From positions 186,001 through 250,000 of the forward strand of contig JAEUSU010000008.1 in assembly GCA_016788635.1 (NCBI GenBank): DNA of 64,000 bases. Reading direction: 5' to 3'. Shown here in pieces: positions 50,912 through 58,090 of the stretch (its first letter is position 1; each line of letters opens with the position of its first letter). Origin of the DNA: Flavobacteriales bacterium (GTDB taxonomy: Bacteria > Bacteroidota > Bacteroidia > Flavobacteriales_F > PHOS-HE28). Both the position numbers and the translations under genes were made by a program. The notes beneath the pieces were generated by a model, which was not told the origin of the DNA, did not search any database, and worked only from the letters and a program-made list of their open reading frames with translations.

Positions 50912-51706
50912 ATGACACGCACGATCCTTTTCCTCGGCGCAGCCTTGGTGCTCGCCACCACTACCCGCGCGCAACTCTTCCTGGAGGCGCACGGCAACTT
51001 CCTGCTGCCTGTAGGCGGCCTGGATATGAATACCTACAACAATACTTCCTTCGGTCTCTCGGGCACATCCGGCCTGTACAATGGGGGCAGGGGCGTGGGC
51101 GGGGGGCTCACCCTTGGCGGAACACTCTCCGGCGCTGTGGGCTGGGAGGCACGCCTTACCTACATCAGTGGCAAGGAGAGCGTGGTATCCTATGATGGCA
51201 TGAGCAGCAATTCTGAGAACAGCCTTCGCTCACGGTATCTGCGCATCGAGCCGGCGCTGCGTTTCACTTCAGGCGGCGAGGGCACACGGGCCTATGTGGC
51301 AGTGGGCCCCTCGTTCGTTGCCATGCCACGTCTGATCACTGAAGAGAAGGATGAGTATACATCTGGCGCCCCGTTCGGAGGCAGCACCTTTACCTGGAAG
51401 GAGGAGTACACCGGCGGCATCGGGCTGGGTGGCTTCGGTGCGTTCGGCGTGCTCTTCGGCAGAGGGCCGGTGAACTTCTTCATGGAGGTGCAATTCACCG
51501 CGCAGACCTGGGCTCCGAAAGAAAGCACGTGGTCCAGGACGGAGACCACGACCAACGGAGCAGGCAGCAGCACCGTGTCTGAATCGGGTTCCACCGAGTA
51601 TGTGACGGAGCTGGACTGGAACGATCAGGACAAGGAGCTTCGGCAGCGGCTGCCCATGAGCACATGGGGTATGCGTGCCGGCCTGCGGTTGCGACTTGGA
51701 TCATGA
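50912..51706 (+). CDS. Outer-membrane beta-barrel protein
   Basis: 264 residues. Signal peptide TRTILFLGAALVLATTTRAQ. The mature protein has the pattern of an outer-membrane barrel (alternating residues; LFLEAHGNFLLPVGGLD, GWEARLTYISGKESV, GLGGFGAFGVLFG) ending in WGMRAGLRLRLGS, a typical terminal strand. It has no named family I can identify. Upstream in-frame starts (50819) add residues that do not look like a signal peptide. A strong hairpin follows. Confidence 0.75.
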   Translation: MTRTILFLGAALVLATTTRAQLFLEAHGNFLLPVGGLDMNTYNNTSFGLSGTSGLYNGGRGVGGGLTLGGTLSGAVGWEARLTYISGKESVVSYDGMSSNSENSLRSRYLRIEPALRFTSGGEGTRAYVAVGPSFVAMPRLITEEKDEYTSGAPFGGSTFTWKEEYTGGIGLGGFGAFGVLFGRGPVNFFMEVQFTAQTWAPKESTWSRTETTTNGAGSSTVSESGSTEYVTELDWNDQDKELRQRLPMSTWGMRAGLRLRLGS

Positions 51707-51723
51707 CCAGTGTAACGCGTGGT

Positions 51724-51760
51724 CGCCGCAGCCCCGGTGTCTGGCATCGGGGCTGCGGCG
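51724..51760. terminator. Strong GC hairpin between convergent barrel and patatin genes
   Basis: CGCCGCAGCCCCG (51724-51736) and CGGGGCTGCGGCG (51748-51760) form a perfect 13-bp stem with an 11-base loop. No T-tract follows on either strand. Position between convergent genes suggests a transcript end. Confidence 0.55.
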
Positions 51761-51886
51761 CGTACTGCGGATCGGCCTGGGGGCCGACCGGCCAACGAAC
51801 ACGTTGAAAGCAGCGCGAGGTGGGTTCGATCGGCGTATGCACCGCCTCGAACTCGGATGGAATGTGCGCGTGCGGCCAGTACTTCC

Positions 51887-54211
51887 TTACAGGCGGTACC
51901 CGAAATTGAAGTAGCCGAGCACATTATTGTCCGTGGTGTTGGTGGCCACACCGAACTGCACCACGCCCAGCGGCGTGCGCATGCCCACGGTGCTGCCGAA
52001 GCCCCAGAGGGTGTCATCGCCGGTGTCCAGCGTTTCGAAACCGGGGCGTAGTGCAGTGAAGAGCCCGTTGCCCTGCAGCTGCCAGAAGAGGTCCTTCATC
52101 AATTCCCACTGGAAGCCGGCCCGCACCATGGCGAATTCGGCGAGCCCCTCATCATACTCGGGCAGGCCCCAGAAGGCCACGCTCTCCCGGCCGTTGCTCT
52201 TCATGCCACCCACCAGCCACTGGTCGCCGCCGGAAAGGTCCAATGTGCTGGCCAGGGAGAGCACGCCGGTGCCCATCGCGCTGAAGCGTCTTGTCAAGGG
52301 CAGCAGTGTGGTGGCCTGCACCTGCAGCCGCTGGAACTCGTCGTAGTCGTTCACGCGCACCTCGCCTTGTAGTTCCTGGCGGATCTCCTCGGGCATGTCG
52401 GCCAATGCTTCCTTGGTGAATCGAACGGAGGTCACCGCGTTCCAGAGGTGGCCCACCTGCGCCAGCAGCCGTGTGCCGCGTCGCGGATAGATCGGCCTGT
52501 CCATGTTGTCGAAGCCGAAGAAGGCACGTGCGGCCCAGCGGTCGCTCTTGAAGTGGTCGATGTCACCCAGGTCAAGGAAGAGGCTTCCCGCCTCGGTCGG
52601 CACTTCGATGATGCTGGCCACCTGCGGCTTCTCGAAGGTGAACTCCTGGCCCATCATCAGGCCGTAGGTCAGGTGGTCGGTGCTGGCTGCCTGCAGGCGG
52701 CCGTACCAGCCATAGCGGTCCAGGCGCAAGCTGCCCTGCTTCTCCACTTCGCCCGGTGCGCGGATGAAGAAGGGCGTGCGTGAGTAGTAGCCACCGAGCA
52801 GTCCCGCCCAGCGCCGCCGCTCGCCGATGTACTTCAGGAAGCTCAGGTCCGCCTGAGGGAAACGGCCGATGTACACTTCGCCCAGGAGTCGCGAGCCCGG
52901 CATGATACGGTCACGCGAGACCACCAGCACGCCCAGGCTGGCCTGGTTGAAGCTGTCGAAGTTCAGCGAGAGGCCCATACGCTCACGCGGTGCGGCAATG
53001 GCTTTCACCACCAGCGCGCTGTCGCCCTGCGAGGGGTCCACGCGGTAGTTCACCAGGTCGAAGTTGAGGGTGCCTACCAGCAGGTCGATCCGCTGTTCCA
53101 GTTCACCCACACCGATGTGCCCATCCGTGCGCAGGCGCCGCTCCACCAGCGTGCGGACACTTGGCTCGTTCGTGTGGACCACCAGACGGTCCACGCGCAG
53201 GCTGTCCGGAATGCGCACACCCGTAGGTGGTGGCATGTTCCGACGTGCGGCCGGCAGTTGAGCGGCCAGCGCCCGGATCGCCTCGCGCTGCGCATCGGCC
53301 ACGGCATAGCCGCGCGCGATCAAGACCGGCACGGCTTCCTCATAGAAGCTTCCTGTGCTGTAGCCGGTAAGGTCCGGACGCAGGTACACGTCGCACAACG
53401 CGGTCTGACGTGCATCGTCCAGCAGGCTGCGGAACATGGAGGCCTGCATCAGGATGTCCACGGCCGTGTGCAGGTCCTTGGCGGCCACCAGCCCATCGCC
53501 CACCTGCACACCGATGATCAGGTCCGCGCCCATCTCGCGCGCATCGCTCACAGGGAAGTTGCGCATGGCGCCGCCGTCCACCAGCAGCAGGCTGTCCTGT
53601 ACCAGGGGTGCGAACACCGTGGGGATGGACATGCTGGCGCGCATGGCATCGGGCAGCACACCGCCGTGCTGCACAAAGTCACGGCCGTTGCCCACATCGG
53701 TGGCGATGCACGCAAAGGGGATGGGCAACTGGTGGAAGTCGCGCGTGCCGTGGAAAGGGAGCGTTTGCCGGCGGATCAGTTCATCGATCTTCTGGCCGCG
53801 GATCAGCCCCGAAGGCAGCTTCGGCTTCAGCCCATCAAATGGCAGCTCCACCAGGAAGCGGCCGTAGTAGGCCTTCTCCTCCATGGCGATACGGTCCAAC
53901 GGGATCTTGTTCGTGAGGATGTCGTCCCAATGCATTCCCAACACCAACTCTTCGAGCTGTGCCGCGCTGTAGCCGCATGCGTAAAGCCCGCCGATCAACG
54001 AGCCCATGCTCGTGCCCGTGATGATGTCCGGCCGGATGCCCTCCTCTTCCAGCACCTTCAGCACGCCGATATGGGCGAGGCCCTTGGCGCCGCCGCCACT
54101 GAGAACAAGGCCCAGCTTGGGTGAGGGGGCATTGGTCTGGGTAAGGGCGGGAGAAAGGGGGAGAAGGAAGAGGGAAAGGAAGTGTAGGGTGATAAGGGTG
54201 GGGCGCAGCAC
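51887..54211 (-). CDS. Patatin-like phospholipase fused to Omp85-type barrel (type Vd-like)
   Basis: 774 residues with GTG start. Signal peptide (LRPTLITLHFLSLFLLPLSPALTQ). Patatin domain about 33-310: oxyanion loop GLVLSGGGAKGLAHIG, catalytic Ser in ITGTSMGSL, catalytic Asp in LLLVDGGAMRNF. A POTRA-like segment lies around 330-400 (VDRLVVHTNEPSVRTLVERRL) and the last 370 residues are a 16-strand barrel pattern (MGLSLNFDSFNQASLG, ending NVLGYFNFGYRL). This order, patatin-POTRA-barrel, is that of PlpD (type Vd) autotransporters. It would be exposed at the surface or face the periplasm; release cannot be judged. Bacteroidota homologues are known. Confidence 0.9.
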   Translation of the reverse strand: MLRPTLITLHFLSLFLLPLSPALTQTNAPSPKLGLVLSGGGAKGLAHIGVLKVLEEEGIRPDIITGTSMGSLIGGLYACGYSAAQLEELVLGMHWDDILTNKIPLDRIAMEEKAYYGRFLVELPFDGLKPKLPSGLIRGQKIDELIRRQTLPFHGTRDFHQLPIPFACIATDVGNGRDFVQHGGVLPDAMRASMSIPTVFAPLVQDSLLLVDGGAMRNFPVSDAREMGADLIIGVQVGDGLVAAKDLHTAVDILMQASMFRSLLDDARQTALCDVYLRPDLTGYSTGSFYEEAVPVLIARGYAVADAQREAIRALAAQLPAARRNMPPPTGVRIPDSLRVDRLVVHTNEPSVRTLVERRLRTDGHIGVGELEQRIDLLVGTLNFDLVNYRVDPSQGDSALVVKAIAAPRERMGLSLNFDSFNQASLGVLVVSRDRIMPGSRLLGEVYIGRFPQADLSFLKYIGERRRWAGLLGGYYSRTPFFIRAPGEVEKQGSLRLDRYGWYGRLQAASTDHLTYGLMMGQEFTFEKPQVASIIEVPTEAGSLFLDLGDIDHFKSDRWAARAFFGFDNMDRPIYPRRGTRLLAQVGHLWNAVTSVRFTKEALADMPEEIRQELQGEVRVNDYDEFQRLQVQATTLLPLTRRFSAMGTGVLSLASTLDLSGGDQWLVGGMKSNGRESVAFWGLPEYDEGLAEFAMVRAGFQWELMKDLFWQLQGNGLFTALRPGFETLDTGDDTLWGFGSTVGMRTPLGVVQFGVATNTTDNNVLGYFNFGYRL

Positions 54212-54415
54212 GAGGCGAAGCTAGTGGGGTGCACTATGTGTTCCACTGTTGCAGGTCATGGTTGGTAAGGTCATCAAAAGGACAAAGAAGTATTGCGCGG
54301 TACACCGGTGTTTGAAGCAGGCCGCCATGAACGGATCACGCGCTGCATGAACGGGTCAGCGGTCCCTCGCATGGTATGGCGATGGGACCATGTTCCTGCA
54401 TGGCGGAAAGGCAGT

Positions 54416-54844
54416 TCAGGTGCCCACCAGCCACTGCAGGGACCAGGCAGGGCACCGGAACGGCATATCAGGAGCCCATTGCCATTGCCATTCGATCGCG
54501 AAGAACCTGAATGCGACCACCATGCCGGATAGCGCCCATGCGGACCACATGAACAGCCTGGCCAGCCTACTGGTCCGGAACGCATCCGGGAGCACTCTGC
54601 GCAGCACCAGGCGGGCAAGGGTCAGCAGCAGTGCCCAGAAGGTCAGGTCAACGAAGATCCCTGCTCCATAGAGCACACCGCTCATGCTGTTCACCCAGGG
54701 GACGCTGGTGCGGTAGGGGAGCGGCAGGCCGATCAAGGATGGCAGGCGCTCATCCGGACAGGCATCCACGCGGACCACGGTGATGAGGTCGGAGAACACC
54801 AAGGCAGCGGCAAGGAGAAAGATCAGGAGCGTGGTGCGGGACAT
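54416..54844 (-). CDS. Hypothetical membrane protein
   Basis: 142 residues with about three or four hydrophobic helices (RTTLLIFLLAAALVFSDLITVV; GAGIFVDLTFWALLLTLARLVL; LFMWSAWALSGMVVAFRFFAI). Contains CPDERLPSLIGLPLPYR between the first two. No family recognised. ATG 54844 gives MSRTTLLIFLL; an ATG four codons earlier is possible. Stands alone next to the repeat-rich stretch. Confidence 0.55.
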   Translation of the reverse strand: MSRTTLLIFLLAAALVFSDLITVVRVDACPDERLPSLIGLPLPYRTSVPWVNSMSGVLYGAGIFVDLTFWALLLTLARLVLRRVLPDAFRTSRLARLFMWSAWALSGMVVAFRFFAIEWQWQWAPDMPFRCPAWSLQWLVGT

Positions 54845-54856
54845 GGGTGCGGGCAT

Positions 54857-55318
54857 GGAGTGGTATCACTGGTGCGCTGCGGCTTCGCGTCACCGGTACT
54901 TGAACCACGCGGCCAGGAACGGGTTGTAGGGCGCATACACTGACTTGTCGTTTTAGGGGCGGTGCTCGCTGACCTGGGAAATTTCACCATCGATGGATCG
55001 GTAAGGAAAGGTTACTCAGATTTTCTTACTGAGTGGAGAACGGACCGACCACGACCGGCTCGATCATGCCGAGGAGGAACTCGGGTCGCATCCTCCGAAG
55101 CTTCAGCCCTTGCTCCGCCGAAGCGGCTGCGCAAAGGTGAAGAAGACGGGGCGCAGGGTCTTACGGCTCCTGTTCGATGGGTTTGTTTTGGGCGTACCCC
55201 TTCCCTCGCTCCAAGCCGACTCACGGGTCAGGCTGCGCGAGGGAAGGTGCACGCCCAAATGCCGACCAGATTGTTCAGCGACCGGACGATCAGATGATCG
55301 GCCCTCCATCCGGAACTA
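54857..55318. other. Repeat-rich non-coding stretch with gene debris
   Basis: Contains: a 19-codon orphan protein end on the minus strand (54890-54950, ...YNPFLAAWFKYR then stop) preceded by an in-frame stop, likely debris; a short inverted repeat ACTCAG...CTGAGT (about 55014-55034); CCGCCGAAGC-type motifs (55088-55130) like those inside the clpB remnant; and the stem-loop element at 55186-55262. No supported gene. Confidence 0.5.
55186..55262. repeat. GGGCGT-type stem-loop repeat, copy 1
   Basis: TTGGGCGTACCCCTTCCC... (55186-55207) and its near-complement ending GTGCACGCCCAA (55239-55260) form a 22-bp stem with two mismatches around a 30-base loop containing GGGTCAGGCT. The GGGCGTRCCCC and GGGTC-GCT words recur in the element at 60851-60955. 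Confidence 0.55.
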
Positions 55319-55636
55319 TCAGGAGACCAACTCCGCAATACGCGCGGCCACTTCACGGTACTTCCCAGCGCTGACCTTCCCTGCTACATACTGAATGATC
55401 CGCCGGTCCGCCGTGAACACCTTGTTCGGCCGGATGTGGCTGGCGATGGGTAGACGACCGGATGCGAAGTCGCCTTCCAGCAGCGGCACCTCCAGCCCGT
55501 CGCGCTTGGCCTGGCTGGTGATCTGGCAGAGCATGACATCATCGCCACCCCAATCGGCGATATCGAGTGCTGGACGACGCTTACTGCCGCTCAGGTCAGA
55601 GAACGGAAAGGGAATGACGACGACATCGCCTTTCAT
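55319..55636 (-). CDS. PemK/MazF family toxin (endoribonuclease)
   Basis: 105 residues from ATG 55636. MKGDVVVIPFPFSDLSGSKRRPALDI is the PemK/MazF beta-barrel N-terminus, including the conserved Arg-Pro. DVMLCQITSQ (the strand with Thr/Ser) follows, and IASHIRPNKVFTAD carries another conserved Arg. MazF-type toxins cleave mRNA at specific short sequences. The gene overlaps its antitoxin's stop by four bases (ATGA). An ATG four codons earlier (55648) is possible. Confidence 0.9.
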   Translation of the reverse strand: MKGDVVVIPFPFSDLSGSKRRPALDIADWGGDDVMLCQITSQAKRDGLEVPLLEGDFASGRLPIASHIRPNKVFTADRRIIQYVAGKVSAGKYREVAARIAELVS

Positions 55637-55830
55637 AGCCCGGTCCACGCTTGGTCCTCCTCCGCGTCGTCCCAGTCCTTGCTCAGGCTCGGTTCGCTGG
55701 CGATGGTCAGTGCTGCCGTGTCATCGAGCAGTTCTTTCAGCAGCACCTTCTTCTCCTGGATGGAGCATTGGCGTATCCATAACAGCACTTGGCTGATAGA
55801 GACGGGTAGGTTATGCTCTGAGGCGTGCAT
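55633..55830 (-). CDS. Antitoxin-like protein of the PemK/MazF pair
   Basis: 65 residues, first gene of the pair, overlapping the toxin by four bases. Its end, SLSKDWDDAEEDQAWTGL, matches short antitoxin-like proteins preceding PemK-type toxins in Bacteroidota, which end in an acidic stretch with KDWxxxEDxxW. The N-terminal half (SISQVLLWIRQCSIQEKKVLLKELL) is a helical region that could bind DNA or dimerise. No classic AbrB/ribbon-helix-helix domain was recognised. Confidence 0.75.
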   Translation of the reverse strand: MHASEHNLPVSISQVLLWIRQCSIQEKKVLLKELLDDTAALTIASEPSLSKDWDDAEEDQAWTGL

Positions 55831-55857
55831 GACATGACGAAGATACGGGCAGCGCGC

Positions 55858-56098
55858 TCACAACTCCGCCTTGCTCTTCTTCGCCTTCCCGTTCCCGTTG
55901 CTCTGCTCCTTCTCATCGATCGGCTTCCGCAGCACGATCTTCCCATCGAACACATCGATCACCTGCGGCTTGCCGGTCTCCAAGGTGCCCGCGATGATCG
56001 GCGCTGCTCAGCTCGTTGAGCAGTTCCTTCTGGATCATGCCTGCCCGCCGAAGCCCTTGCGTAGGCGTGGCGCTATGGGGCGCGCGCCGAATTGCGGG
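55858..56098 (-). pseudogene. clpB 3'-end remnant (fragment A)
   Basis: On the minus strand this copies clpB 61019-61208. It retains the in-frame end [22 protein letters not shown] and stop at 55858-55860. Two lesions break the frame: a +1 insertion near 56005-56010 and an inserted element at 56041-56074 (CCGCCGAAGCCCTTGCGTAGG), followed again by clpB sequence (GGGGCGCGCGCCGAATTGCG). Identity with clpB is high. It lies directly upstream of the Fic gene in the map, with the clpB part between 61209 and 61336 missing. Confidence 0.85.
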
Positions 56099-56134
56099 CC
56101 ACGTACCAATGGCTGTTGCAACGACCGATCCCGC

Positions 56135-57007
56135 TCACTCCTCCTCGTAGTAGTACGAGTGATCGATGCCCTTCATGTACATCTCCCGGCTGTCGATCTG
56201 GTCGGTCAGCGCGTTCTTCAGCAGTTTCTTGAGCGGGGCGGCGCTCACCGCGCTCTGCATCATCGCGTTCATGTATTCCTTCTTGCCGATCCGGCTCCAA
56301 TCAACGCATCGCTTCATGCGCTTCTTCAGGATCAGGTCCAGCCAGATGCGTGTGCTGCGGCCGTTGCCTTCCATGAACGGATGCGCCACGTTCATCTCCA
56401 CGTACTTGGCCACGATCTGGTCGAAGGTGTCCTCGGGCATCGCGTCGATCTGCTTGAGCGTGGCCCCGAGGAAGTGCGATGTGGCGAATTGGAATCCGCC
56501 CTTGGAGATGTTCTTCTGCCGGATCTGCCCGGCGAAGGGGTAGAGGCCCCCGAACAGGTACGCGTGGATCTGCTGCAGGCCTTTTGCGGTGCCCACCTCG
56601 ATGCTGTCGATGAGTCCGCCTTCGAATAGCGCGTAGGCTTTCTTTCTGCTTTGCCCGTCGAGGCTGTTCTCACTGTACAGGAACCAGTCGAGGAATCGCG
56701 TTGCCCGGGTGTTCGGGAAGTGCTTGGCCAATGCGACGATGCCATCGCTGTCAAGCGTGTCGGTCAGGTACTTCTTCCCGTCCGATGCGGTCAATTTCAG
56801 TCTGTGAGTGCCACTCACGAACTGGACGTTCTCCTTCAGGAGCTTGCGTTTGAGCCAACGCCAGTAGTTGCCCGCCTTGGTGTGGTCGTCTTCTTCATTG
56901 AGCACACCGACGATATCAACCACCGAGAACCACCACTTGGCGTGCTCCTCGTCCCACACGGCGCGCACCTCCCGGTCGTCGAAGAAGCGGATGGAGATCT
57001 TGCTCAT
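56135..57007 (-). CDS. BRO-N/antirepressor-like domain fused to Fic domain
   Basis: 290 residues. Residues 3-105 ([33 protein letters not shown]...[14 protein letters not shown]) match the BRO-N/phage antirepressor-like DNA-binding type of domain. Residues about 135-260 are a Fic domain with the motif [12 protein letters not shown] (209-220), matching HPFxxGNGRxxR, so AMP-transfer (or related) activity is possible. The inhibitory (S/T)xxxE(G/N) motif was not found in either end. ATG 57007 starts [10 protein letters not shown]; an upstream ATG at 57070 adds 21 residues overlapping the clpB remnant's edge. It sits between two clpB fragments. Target unknown. Confidence 0.85.
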   Translation of the reverse strand: MSKISIRFFDDREVRAVWDEEHAKWWFSVVDIVGVLNEEDDHTKAGNYWRWLKRKLLKENVQFVSGTHRLKLTASDGKKYLTDTLDSDGIVALAKHFPNTRATRFLDWFLYSENSLDGQSRKKAYALFEGGLIDSIEVGTAKGLQQIHAYLFGGLYPFAGQIRQKNISKGGFQFATSHFLGATLKQIDAMPEDTFDQIVAKYVEMNVAHPFMEGNGRSTRIWLDLILKKRMKRCVDWSRIGKKEYMNAMMQSAVSAAPLKKLLKNALTDQIDSREMYMKGIDHSYYYEEE

Positions 57008-57083
57008 GTGCTGTTGGTGCACGACCTGAGGTGTGCCCGATGAAAGCGTAGCCAAGGTAGGCGTGGGCAAGGAATGGGTTGAA

Positions 57084-57335
57084 CAGGCGGACGGAACATG
57101 ATCAGCTCGTCCACGCGGTTGAGGAACTCGGGGCGCACGGTCTTGCGGAGGAGGTCCATCACTTCGCGCGCATCTTCTCGATCACCTCTTCGAGGTTCTT
57201 GCGTTCGAGGCCCTCGAAGTTCTCCTGGATGATCCCGCTATGGCGGGACAGGTCGTGCGAGCCGATGTTGCTCGTCATGATGATGATCGTGTTCTTGAAG
57301 TTCACCACGCGGCCCTTGTTGTCGTGGATGCGACC
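57084..57335 (-). pseudogene. clpB remnant (fragment B)
   Basis: On the minus strand this copies clpB 61334-61565 (parts of the AAA-2 small domain; [11 protein letters not shown] and FRPLS-type segments). Lesions: a 1-base indel at each of the start and at about 57168, and a 21-base insertion at 57234-57254 containing the palindrome TCCCGC-TATG-GCGGGA. Fragment A and B keep the order and orientation of clpB. The ending meets the two-component gene leader. Confidence 0.88.
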
Positions 57336-57340
57336 ATTCC

Positions 57341-57362
57341 CTTCAGCTTCCCTTCAGCTTCA
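57341..57362 (+). promoter_or_regulatory. Phased 11-bp direct repeat before the OmpR-type regulator
   Basis: CTTCAGCTTCC at 57341-57351 is repeated as CTTCAGCTTCA at 57352-57362. Phased 11-bp repeats (half-sites one turn apart) are the classic binding sites of PhoB/PmrA-type regulators. It lies 48 bases before the regulator GTG, fitting autoregulation. Confidence 0.45.
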
Positions 57363-57409
57363 TCACCCTCCTTCGCGCCTTCACCGCCGGAAACGCGGAT
57401 ATTCGACAC

Positions 57410-58090
57410 GTGGAATTGCTGATCGTAGAGGACGAACGCTCGTTGGCCGAGGACATCCGTGCCTACCTCGAAGGCCCCGATGTGCGCTGCCGCATCGCCG
57501 GTACCGTGCGGGAGGCCATGGACCAGCTGCTCGGCATGTCCTTCGACTGCATCATCCTCGATCTCGGCCTGCCCGATGGCAATGGGCTGGAGGTCCTGCG
57601 GGCATTGAAAGGGCAGGAGCGGACCGATGGGGTGGTGATCGTGTCGGCGAAGGATGCGCTGGAGGACCGGCTCGAGGGCTTGCGCATCGGCGCGGACGAC
57701 TACATCGTGAAGCCCTTCCATCTGGCCGAGCTGGCCGTGCGCGTGCAGGCCACTGTTCGCCGTGCCCGCTTCGGTGGCCGCGACCTGCTGCGTTTCGATG
57801 AGCTGGTGATCGACCTGCCCGCTCTCAGGGCCGAGGTGAACGGCGCACCGGTATCGCTCACACCCACCGAATTCCGCCTGCTGCGCCTGCTCACCGCCTC
57901 GAAGGACCGCGTGTTGCCGCGTGCCGTGATCGCCGAGCACCTCACTGAGGACCATGCCGATGATGAACGCGCCATCGAACTCGTGTACGCGCACATGAAG
58001 AACCTGAAGCGCAAGCTGGCCGAGGCAGGTGCGGCCGACCGCATCCACACCGTGTACGGCATCGGGTACCGCTTCACCACCAAGGCATGA
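57410..58090 (+). CDS. OmpR/PhoB-type response regulator
   Basis: 226 residues with GTG start. Receiver: LLIVEDER acid pair, phosphoacceptor Asp51 in CIILDLGLPDG, Lys in DYIVKPF. Winged-helix DNA-binding domain from about 125, with VSLTPTEFRLLRLLTASKDRVL and VYAHMKNLKRKL recognition helix, ending VYGIGYRF. It overlaps the kinase gene by four bases. A CTTCAG direct repeat upstream suggests autoregulation. The leader borders clpB fragment B, so the operon promoter sits in recombined sequence. Confidence 0.94.
   Translation: MELLIVEDERSLAEDIRAYLEGPDVRCRIAGTVREAMDQLLGMSFDCIILDLGLPDGNGLEVLRALKGQERTDGVVIVSAKDALEDRLEGLRIGADDYIVKPFHLAELAVRVQATVRRARFGGRDLLRFDELVIDLPALRAEVNGAPVSLTPTEFRLLRLLTASKDRVLPRAVIAEHLTEDHADDERAIELVYAHMKNLKRKLAEAGAADRIHTVYGIGYRFTTKA

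Noticed and set aside
56041..56074. CRISPR-like repeat
   Set aside because: The repeated words occur once per place with no regular spacers, so this is not an array.
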